The notes under the pieces: model-generated | Database searches by the model: none | What the model was told of the DNA's origin: nothing | The model's input: only the letters and a program-made list of their open reading frames with translations | In this document: positions 1-4,693 of the stretch, piece after piece | Layout of the letters: the number at the start of each line of letters is the position of its first letter | How positions within the stretch are numbered: the stretch's first letter is position 1 | Position numbers and translations under genes: made by a program | Assembly (NCBI GenBank): GCA_945916025.1 | Contig: CAMEGD010000073.1 | Coordinates: 1 to 7,041, forward strand | Reading direction: 5' to 3' | Length of the DNA stretch: 7,041 nucleotides | Source: an uncultured Clostridia bacterium | GTDB lineage: Bacteria > Bacillota > Clostridia > Tissierellales > Peptoniphilaceae

Positions 1-16
1 GATTATAAATACTTGC

Positions 17-619
17 TTAAAGGGTTATATGAGTAGATTGCACGTAGAATCTAGGGAATAATAAAACTATAAGTCCAGGCCCTATTCCAGCAATAAAAAG
101 TTCTCCTACTGAAGCTCCAGTAGTTACACCGTACATTACCATTACTGTACTAGGCGGAATTAACAGGGCTATATTTGCTGAGTTAATAATCAGAGCAATT
201 GTTTCAGATACCCCATAATTTTTTTCTACCATTGTGTTATACATTGGTTTACCTATAGCAACTACAGTTGCTTGGGTAGAACCAGAAATCGCTCCAAAAA
301 TAGTACAAGTTGCTGCAGTTGTAATAGCAAGACCTCCTCTTATGTGTCCTACGAAGGTGTATACAAAATCCAATAACCTTCTTGAAGTCTTCCCATAGCT
401 CATTATGTCTGCTGCAAATATAAACATTGGAACTGCTAATAAACTAAATACTTCTATTCCTCCTGAAGCTTGTTGTGTTAACCATATTAAATCAATATCT
501 GGCATAAATAACAATAAGGTCAGCGTCGGTGCTAGTAGTAGCCCAACCATCATTGGGGCACCTGTGAATAGGAGCACAAACATACATCCTAATAAAAATA
601 AACCCATATTTAGTTCCAT
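17..619 (-). pseudogene. dctM: TRAP transporter large permease DctM, C-terminally broken
   Basis: This is the large membrane subunit of a TRAP (tripartite ATP-independent periplasmic) transporter, which uses an ion gradient to import solutes delivered by a binding protein. Family marks are clear. There is a hydrophobic segment at residues 5-38, then PMFIFAADIM (64-73), then GGLAITTAATCTIFGAISGS (95-114). IPPSTVMVMYG follows at 154-164, and ELFIAGIGPGL at 173-183. The ATG at 619 is preceded by AGGAGG with a 7-base gap, and the stop codon of dctQ overlaps this ribosome binding site, so translation is probably coupled. The family is usually about 425 residues, but this frame stops at 200. After residue ~186 the sequence (FPRFYVQSTHITL) no longer resembles DctM in any of the three frames. 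The gene is therefore probably interrupted about 50-65 bases from the window edge, with loss of the second half of the permease. Family identity is secure; the broken state is likely but rests on the very edge of the window. Confidence 0.85.
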
Positions 620-623
620 AGAG

Positions 624-1256
624 TCACCTCCTAATATCCTTGTCTAATATTACTTTTTCATCTGCATTTTCTTCTGTAATATCAACATTTTTCTCTTCGT
701 TCTGACCAAGTTCTTGTTCGATCACTTCATTTTCTATTAATTCTTCTTGTGGTGTTATATTATTAAAATAGACTCTATCTTTATATTTTACATTTAGGAT
801 GAAATTAATTAAGTATTGAATTCCTGCAAGAGTAAATCCTAAAGGTAAAAACATAGTAATAAAATACCTTGGTAGCTCTAAAGCTGGAGAGACTCTACCA
901 CTAGCAAAGACCCTTAAAGTATATTTAAAACTTAAGTAAGCAAATAAAAACATTGTTAACATTGTAATAACTGAAATAAGGTAAGCTAGTAATTTCTTAG
1001 TTGGCCTTTTTGCTAAATCTGTAAAGGCTGACATGTTTATGTGTTCACCACTTCGAGCTGCATATCCTAGACCCATAAACGTCATTATTACTACCATAAG
1101 TTGTCCAACCTCTTCTGACCAAGACCAAGAACTTTGAAATACTCTTCTTGCTATTACATTACCGAACAAGATAATGGTGGCTATAATCATACTGCTACTT
1201 AGAAAGAACTTTTCAATTTTCTTTAAAATAGCATCTAAGTTTTTTAAAAAATCCAT
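624..1256 (-). CDS. dctQ: TRAP transporter small permease DctQ with acidic C-terminal tail
   Basis: This is the small four-helix membrane subunit that pairs with DctM in TRAP transporters. Membrane segments are visible at about residues 20-36, 50-66, 88-112 and 132-154. Family signatures include WSEEVGQLMVV (46-56, the usual W-x-E-E region) and GYAARSGEHINM (64-75, the conserved R..HI region). The ATG at 1256 follows AGGAGG by 5 bases. The upstream amidohydrolase ends only 11 bases away, its TAA lying directly before this ribosome binding site. The protein is 210 residues, whereas the core fold needs about 160. From residue ~161 there is a hydrophilic tail very rich in Glu/Asp (13 acidic residues among 171-200), which I infer to be cytoplasmic. 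No TRAP binding protein (DctP) gene lies in this window, so the periplasmic or lipoprotein partner must be encoded elsewhere or beyond the left edge. Confidence 0.9.
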   Translation of the reverse strand: MDFLKNLDAILKKIEKFFLSSSMIIATIILFGNVIARRVFQSSWSWSEEVGQLMVVIMTFMGLGYAARSGEHINMSAFTDLAKRPTKKLLAYLISVITMLTMFLFAYLSFKYTLRVFASGRVSPALELPRYFITMFLPLGFTLAGIQYLINFILNVKYKDRVYFNNITPQEELIENEVIEQELGQNEEKNVDITEENADEKVILDKDIRR

Positions 1257-1267
1257 TTCTTCCTCCT

Positions 1268-2437
1268 TTATTTTAAAAATTTTAAGGCATTCAATACATG
1301 CATTTTCATTCCAGTAAAAAGAGCGTCTTCATCAATATTGAATTTTGGATGATGGTGTGGATAATCTGTACCTTTTTCTTTATTTCCTGAACCTACAAAA
1401 AACAAGCATGATGGAATGTCTCTACCAAACTCTGAGAAATCTTCTCCTGCAATTGTTTGATATGGAACTATATTATTTGCCCCAACTAAATCTGTTGCAT
1501 TATCCTTTATTAGCTGTGCTAACTCAGGATCATTGTCCACAACAAAATTACTTGGACTAATTTCCATCTCATATTTTCCACCAAATGTTTCGCATATACC
1601 TGCTACGATTCTTTCAAATCTTACCCTTGGTTTTTCAAGAGAGTTATCTTCTCCCTTATAAAGATATCTAATTGTACCTTCCAGCTCTGCACTTTCAGGT
1701 ATTATATTGGAAGAAGTTCCCGCATGAATTTTTGCTACACTAATTATTGTTGGAGTTAGTGCATTTATTTCTTTAGTTTGAATTGATTGAATGGCAATCA
1801 CTATGTTAGAAGCTATTAATATTGGATCTAGGGCTTCTTGGGGCAAAGCAGTGTGCCCACCTTTCCCTTTAATTTTTATTTTAAAAATATCCATTGCTCC
1901 CATAACTGGCCCAGCTTGAATGCTAATCTTTCCTGTTTCAATTGGGGACCAAATATGTAAGGCAACAGCTGCATCAACTTTTGGGTTTTCTAAAACTTTT
2001 TCTTCAACCATTAAATATGCTCCAGCATCTTCTTCATTTGGCTGAAAGACGAATTTAACATTCCCATGAATTTTGTCTTTCATTTTTGATAGAACTTTTG
2101 CTGCAACTAATAACATGGCAACATGAGCATCATGTCCGCAAGCATGCATTATTCCTTTATTAGTAGATGAATAATCTACTTTTGTTTCTTCTTCTATTGG
2201 TAGTGCATCCATATCAGCTCTAATTAACAAAGTTCTTCCTGGATGATTTCCTTCTAATATTGCAACTACTCCAGTCTTAGCAATTACTTGAGGATTTAAA
2301 TTTAGTTCTTTTAAGTATTCTATTATCTTTTTCTGAGTCTTATATTCATTAAAACCTAACTCAGGATTTTTATGAAAATACCTTCTCAATTCTTTGAGTT
2401 CCTCAGACAGTTCATCAAATTTCATTAATTCTTCCAT
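1268..2437 (-). CDS. M20 family metal-dependent amidohydrolase (N-acyl-amino-acid / IAA-amide hydrolase type)
   Basis: This is a di-metal peptidase/amidohydrolase of the M20D group, which cleaves amide bonds of N-acyl or aryl-conjugated amino acids in the cytoplasm. In 389-residue numbering the markers run in order. RADMDALP (73-80) comes first, then the metal site HACGHDAH (98-105: C100, H102). Next is FQPNEED with catalytic and metal glutamates E135/E136, then ALHIW with H161. KGKGGH (H195) opens the lid/dimerisation domain. AGEDFSEFG (331-339) and the terminal metal histidines HHH (361-363) follow. The length is normal for the family and no key residue is missing. I chose the ATG at 2437, because AGGAAG lies 7 bases before it. 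An in-frame TTG at 2458 would add seven residues but puts the ribosome binding site inside the gene. It is first in an operon with dctQ and dctM, which suggests its substrate is the solute carried by that transporter. Exact substrate unknown; N-acetyl amino acids, hippurate-like or aminobenzoyl-glutamate-like compounds all fit. Confidence 0.93.
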   Translation of the reverse strand: MEELMKFDELSEELKELRRYFHKNPELGFNEYKTQKKIIEYLKELNLNPQVIAKTGVVAILEGNHPGRTLLIRADMDALPIEEETKVDYSSTNKGIMHACGHDAHVAMLLVAAKVLSKMKDKIHGNVKFVFQPNEEDAGAYLMVEEKVLENPKVDAAVALHIWSPIETGKISIQAGPVMGAMDIFKIKIKGKGGHTALPQEALDPILIASNIVIAIQSIQTKEINALTPTIISVAKIHAGTSSNIIPESAELEGTIRYLYKGEDNSLEKPRVRFERIVAGICETFGGKYEMEISPSNFVVDNDPELAQLIKDNATDLVGANNIVPYQTIAGEDFSEFGRDIPSCLFFVGSGNKEKGTDYPHHHPKFNIDEDALFTGMKMHVLNALKFLK

Positions 2438-2472
2438 ATATTCACTTCCTTTCGACAACCTTATATTTTTTA

Positions 2473-2486
2473 TATCTTATAAGATA
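2473..2486. promoter_or_regulatory. 14-bp perfect palindrome, possible operator
   Basis: TATCTTATAAGATA is a perfect inverted repeat centred about 42 bases upstream of the amidohydrolase ATG. Its position suits a repressor site or an overlap with the promoter of the operon. The composition is AT-rich, so chance is not excluded, and no known regulator motif is recognised. Confidence 0.35.
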
Positions 2487-2496
2487 AACGTTATCA
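2483..2496. promoter_or_regulatory. cre-like box (possible CcpA site)
   Basis: GATAAACGTTATCA agrees with the catabolite-responsive element consensus TGWAANCGNTNWCA at all but the first two positions, including the central CG. It is itself a near-palindrome (GATAA-ACG-TTATC) and overlaps the neighbouring palindrome by four bases. Carbon-source control of a solute uptake and hydrolysis operon would be sensible, but this rests on one imperfect match. Confidence 0.3.
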
Positions 2497-2600
2497 TTGA
2501 TATGTAACTATTGTATAAATTTTTGATTACATTTTCCTACACCTTGTAAAAGGTGAATATTTTACTGGATTTGAGGGTTTTTATATCGTAAGAAACATAA

Positions 2601-2637
2601 AACCCACTATAAAGTATACATCTCAATATAGTGGGTT
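2601..2637 (-). terminator. Rho-independent terminator of the DUF1801 gene
   Basis: The 11-base arms AACCCACTATA and TATAGTGGGTT are perfectly complementary around a 15-base loop. Read on the minus strand, the hairpin begins 3 bases after the DUF1801 stop codon and is followed by TTTATGTTTC, an imperfect T-tract. It insulates that gene from the amidohydrolase operon downstream. Confidence 0.8.
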
Positions 2638-2640
2638 GTC

Positions 2641-3048
2641 TTATCTGTTTTTATATGAAAATTCTGTTAGTCTAATTATGAAGTCCATGGGAATTTCCCT
2701 GTCATAGGGGATTTGGATAGCTCCCTTTGTGGAACTAAGGCCTATGTCCTTAATTTCTTCTAAAAATTCCTCTACTCCCTTTGGACCTGGATAAATTCCC
2801 AGGTGGTTCTTATGACCTGCAAAGTGGATAATATTTTTTCCATCATAAAATGTAGGCATGTTCCAAGAATTTTTTTCTTTGGCTTGGGGGAGAGTTTCTT
2901 TAATAAGATCTCTATACTGGGCCATTATATTTTTCCTATCTTCATCAAAGGTATCCAAGTACTCATCTATGGTCTTTGGTTTTTCTTTACAATAGTGACT
3001 TTGATTAGTTTTTTCAAAGGTCCTACCACAATTTTCACATTTCCACAT
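2641..3048 (-). CDS. DUF1801 (YdhG-like) protein with N-terminal zinc-binding-like motif
   Basis: This small cytoplasmic protein of 135 residues has a DUF1801 domain covering roughly residues 25-133. Diagnostic stretches are TIDEYLDTF, the WNMPTFYDGKNIIHFAGHKNHLGIYPG region (about 62-88), and TKGAIQIPYDREIPMDFI near the end. In front of it sits MWKCENCGRTF....NQSHYC, where C4, C7, H18 and C20 could bind one zinc. Related proteins (YdhG/Fra) have been proposed as iron chaperones in Bacillus, but the biochemical role of this form is not established. I chose the ATG at 3048, because AGGAGG (3057-3062) is 8 bases before it. The ATG at 3054, two codons earlier, would leave only 2 bases of spacing. 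The gene is intact, follows a decayed gene whose stop lies 4 bases before the ribosome binding site, and ends 3 bases before a terminator. Confidence 0.85.
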   Translation of the reverse strand: MWKCENCGRTFEKTNQSHYCKEKPKTIDEYLDTFDEDRKNIMAQYRDLIKETLPQAKEKNSWNMPTFYDGKNIIHFAGHKNHLGIYPGPKGVEEFLEEIKDIGLSSTKGAIQIPYDREIPMDFIIRLTEFSYKNR

Positions 3049-3065
3049 AAGCATTTCCTCCTAAT

Positions 3066-3202
3066 TTATTCTTCAACTTTTAAAAAATCTACGTGGAAGG
3101 AATTGTGACCTTCATCTTGGTATTTTTCATGGTGATATTTTGAGAAAATTCCAAAAACATTGGGTATTCATAGGTTTCCACATACCTAAAGGGCAGTATC
3201 TC
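3066..3202 (-). pseudogene. C-terminal remnant of an unrecognised gene, one frameshift
   Basis: The minus strand reads EILPFRYVETYEYPMFLEFS from 3202. Its natural continuation, KYHHEKYQDEGHNSFHVDFL ending in KVEE and TAA at 3066-3068, lies in a different frame. Adding one A to the four-A run (the TTTT at 3138-3141 on the plus strand) joins the two parts smoothly as FLEFSQKYHHEKYQ. Both halves look like real, charged, globular protein, so I read this as the last ~45 codons of a decayed gene. No start codon or upstream part remains, because an in-frame stop lies directly before it. I do not recognise the family. A sequencing error in the homopolymer could explain the frameshift but not the missing N-terminus. 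Confidence 0.55.
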
Positions 3203-3305
3203 TTATTGTTTGTGGTACGCTTATTCCATGTTTATGGGCATATTCTTCTACTATTTTATATTCTTTTTTACTTAGACTTATTGTTATTTGAGCTTTTTTG
3301 TCCAT
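3186..3305 (-). CDS. Short ribbon-helix-helix (CopG/RelB-like) antitoxin-type protein, probably truncated
   Basis: This 39-residue reading frame begins at an ATG (3305) with GGAG 7 bases upstream. Its pattern is that of a ribbon-helix-helix DNA-binding protein. It starts with a polar strand, AQITISLS (residues 5-12). Helix KKEYKIVEEYAHKHG (13-27) follows, and then helix ISVPQTIRDTAL (28-39). Relatives of the RelB/CopG antitoxin type usually continue after this point with a tail such as LEKIEDE that binds the toxin; here a TAG ends the protein exactly there. No toxin gene follows. It is therefore either a minimal DNA-binding protein or, more likely, the stub of a toxin-antitoxin module. Its 3' end overlaps the unrecognised remnant in another frame, and its ribosome binding site lies in the last recognisable codons of the symporter remnant. 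It is below usual gene-calling length limits. Confidence 0.55.
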   Translation of the reverse strand: MDKKAQITISLSKKEYKIVEEYAHKHGISVPQTIRDTAL

Positions 3306-3310
3306 AAGAA

Positions 3311-3963
3311 TTCTCCACTTTGAGAAAATCCTTCAGCCATACCTAAACAAGAGGCAAACCAAATTATAAGGGACCAGTTTATACTTGAAACTGCGTTTTT
3401 GTGATTAATACAACTTGTAATTATACATACAAGGGCAGAAATTAAGGCTACCATAGTAATAGTAAAGTTTAGTATATAATTCTTTATAAAATCTGCAAGT
3501 ATAAAAAAACTACAGAAAGTAAAAATATGTATCACATTACTTTTACTTTCTTAGGGTCATATTCCTAAGAGTTTATTTCATCAACTTCTGATAATATTGG
3601 TACGTCATGATAATCAGGTCTGTTTCCCTAGATTTTTTTACCTAAAGTATAGCCTATGAAGGCCACGTATATGACCAAGACTAATAAAATTAAACATCCA
3701 GCAGGTGAGAAAGTAAAGAATTTAAAGCCATTTCCTTCTCCAATAAATGATTCTAATTTACCATTTCCTGTAAGTTGGGGAGTTAATCCAACTAAGGTGG
3801 CAGTTCCTCCAATGACAGAAACTATAGAAACGGACATTATAATGTTTTTAAACTTTACTTATTTGTTTCCAGCACAAACACTTGTAAGGATGGAAATCAT
3901 AATAGATAGGGTTGCATCATTTGATAAAAAGGCTGACAATAAGCCAGTAATAATAGTTCCTAA
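3311..3963 (-). pseudogene. SLC13/DASS-type anion:sodium symporter, decayed internal fragment
   Basis: This is the middle part of an ion-coupled organic-anion transporter (ion transporter superfamily). From 3963 the frame reads LGTIITGLLSAFLSNDAT, the conserved first SNxAT loop. It meets a TAA at 3859-3861 and continues in the same frame through SVIGGTATLVGLTPQLTGNG. It then reads through TAG at 3628-3630 (after TLGKKI) into GNRPDYHDVPILSEVDEIN, with TAG again at 3565-3567 and TGA at 3532-3534. In the T-run at 3503-3509 one base is missing, and the next frame carries ILADFIKNYILNFTITMVAL and WSLIIWFASCLGMAEGFSQS, the start of the second half of the fold. The first ~100 or more residues and the C-terminal part are absent. 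Three nonsense changes, a frameshift and two truncations make this clearly non-functional. The exact substrate class cannot be told. Confidence 0.8.
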
Positions 3964-4054
3964 GTTGGGCTTTAGTGCTAGGACAAGTTTCACTTGACTC
4001 ATCTGATTTTGTATCGATAGCTATATATTTTTTAAATCTTTCTACAATATCCAT
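3917..4054 (-). pseudogene. pepT: Peptidase T N-terminal fragment fused out of frame to the symporter remnant
   Basis: A 45-codon frame starts at the ATG at 4054, with GGAAGGTGAT just upstream as ribosome binding site. Its first 31 residues are typical peptidase T (M20B tripeptide aminopeptidase). They begin MDIVERFKKYIAIDTKSDES and continue SETCPSTKAQL. The usual next residues (ELG-type helix) are lost. At about position 3961 the sequence passes into the symporter remnant, which is read in another frame, and the fused frame stops at 3917-3919. The catalytic metal ligands of PepT lie further downstream in the family, so no activity is possible. The simplest history is one deletion that removed most of pepT and the start of the transporter gene. 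If the start signal still works, the transcript would feed the remnants and possibly the DUF1801 gene. Confidence 0.75.
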
Positions 4055-4155
4055 TAGTATCACCTTCCATATATTTATATGCCTTAAATACCCTTAATAG
4101 CTTTTTTACTTAATATGGATTTCTTTATGTGTTTTATATGAAAATTAAGATACTT
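4055..4155. other. Divergent intergenic region
   Basis: About 100 AT-rich bases lie between the peptidase T fragment (leftward) and the DUF1232 promoter (rightward). The leftward promoter of pepT should lie here, but I see no convincing -35/-10 pair on the minus strand; TATAAA near 4076 is only a loose -10 candidate. Nothing else is recognised. Confidence 0.4.
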
Positions 4156-4185
4156 TTGATTAAGCAAAGTTTTCTGTGGTATAAT
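4156..4185 (+). promoter_or_regulatory. Sigma-A promoter with extended -10
   Basis: TTGATT (4156-4161) and a perfect TATAAT (4180-4185) are 18 bases apart. TGG directly before TATAAT supplies the extended -10 TGn element. Transcription should begin about 4191-4193, leaving an untranslated leader of about 70 bases before the TTG start of the DUF1232 gene. Confidence 0.8.
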
Positions 4186-4261
4186 TTATTTGAGTATTAA
4201 ATTTATTAATTTCTATGTTAAAATTTTTAAAATTACTCAAAAAGAAAGAAAAGGGATAAAT

Positions 4262-4567
4262 TTGAAAAAAAATAATAAAACAACTACTATAATGAACTTT
4301 ATACCCAGATTTTTTAACGCCATGAGAAGTAAGGACACTCCTGGGTCTGCTAAGTTAATAGGTCTACTAGCTGTAGCCTATGCTGTTATTCCAGCAGATT
4401 TAATTGCAGACGTTGTTCCAGTTTTGGGTATCTTAGATGATGCCATAGTCCTTCCATTTTTAATGTATTTGGCTACTACTATGCTATCTGAAGAAAGTAT
4501 AGATAGTAACAAACCTAAGGTTAATAAAAACCAGTATATTAAAGTAGATGACTTTGAAGTAAAATAA
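4262..4567 (+). CDS. DUF1232 (YkvA-like) small membrane protein
   Basis: This 101-residue protein carries a DUF1232 domain. MRSKDTPGSAKLIGLLAVAY is followed by the signature AVIPADLIADVVPVLGILDD (residues ~41-60) and a hydrophobic segment, AIVLPFLMYLATTML. DUF1232 proteins are small, usually membrane-associated, and of unknown role. The N-terminus is basic (KKNNK) and the C-terminus hydrophilic. I chose TTG at 4262, because AAGGG (4251-4255) lies 6 bases before it. An upstream in-frame TTG at 4190 coincides with the expected transcription start and cannot be used. The ATG at 4292 has no ribosome binding site. It is the only plus-strand gene in the window, with its own promoter and terminator, and is independent of its neighbours. 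Confidence 0.8.
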   Translation: MKKNNKTTTIMNFIPRFFNAMRSKDTPGSAKLIGLLAVAYAVIPADLIADVVPVLGILDDAIVLPFLMYLATTMLSEESIDSNKPKVNKNQYIKVDDFEVK

Positions 4568-4590
4568 AGTCTCTATAAATCCTGTATATC

Positions 4591-4621
4591 AAAAACTCTG
4601 CTTTTTTAAGGCAGAGTTTTT
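4591..4621. terminator. Bidirectional rho-independent terminator between DUF1232 gene and glsA
   Basis: AAAAACTCTGC and GCAGAGTTTTT form a perfect 11-bp stem around a 9-base loop. There are five T after the GC part on both strands, so it can end the plus-strand DUF1232 transcript (24 bases past its stop) and the minus-strand transporter-glsA transcript. Confidence 0.85.
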
Positions 4622-4693
4622 GATTGAGCAATCAACAAGGTTCCCGGGTACCCAACCAATGTATTAGCATCGTGGAAGGGTGGGGTTCTTTTT
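4622..4693. other. Short GC-rich spacer of unknown nature, with a possible second terminator
   Basis: Between the bidirectional terminator and the glsA stop lies a stretch much richer in G+C than its surroundings. It contains CCCGGGTACCC (4643-4653) and GGAAGGGTGGGGTTC (4674-4688). A(C)3AACC at 4650-4657 can pair with GGTGGGGT at 4679-4686, with one mismatch and a 21-base loop, followed by TCTTTTTCT: a weak plus-strand terminator shape. A separate near-palindrome, TTGATTG-AG-CAATCAA (4620-4635), sits at its left end. No protein or known RNA is recognised. Confidence 0.4.

Larger units (their letters stand above)
2438..2600. other. Intergenic upstream region of the amidohydrolase-TRAP operon
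   Basis: About 160 bases without a gene separate the terminator of the DUF1801 gene from the amidohydrolase start. The region is very AT-rich. It must hold the promoter of the left operon, since a terminator lies immediately upstream, but I cannot pick out a convincing -35/-10 pair on the minus strand. The only clear structure is the palindrome and cre-like box described separately. Confidence 0.6.

Noticed and set aside
405..647. 80-codon open frame on the plus strand opposite dctM
   Set aside because: Antisense shadow of dctM; no ribosome binding site and no family resemblance.
1345..1560. 71-codon plus-strand frame opposite the amidohydrolase
   Set aside because: Shadow of a well-supported gene; low-complexity Leu/Tyr-rich translation.
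2601..2637. Inverted repeat as an operator of the left operon
   Set aside because: Its position 3 bases after a stop codon and the following T-rich stretch fit a terminator better.
2803..3108. 101-codon plus-strand frame opposite the DUF1801 gene
   Set aside because: Mostly the reverse of the DUF1801 coding sequence; it has no start signal, and its Phe/Ile-rich content reflects base composition.
3284..3535. 83-codon minus-strand frame as an independent small membrane protein
   Set aside because: It is the frame-shifted continuation of the symporter remnant (WSLIIWFASCLGMAEGFSQS); its GTG start falls inside that gene's sequence.
3656..3997. 113-codon plus-strand frame
   Set aside because: Opposite strand of the symporter remnant, whose minus-strand translation has clear transporter motifs.
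4643..4652. Vector polylinker contamination
   Set aside because: Only the CCCGGGTACC core matches; flanking bases (TT and CAACC) do not follow a common polylinker, so chance or a natural element is more likely.
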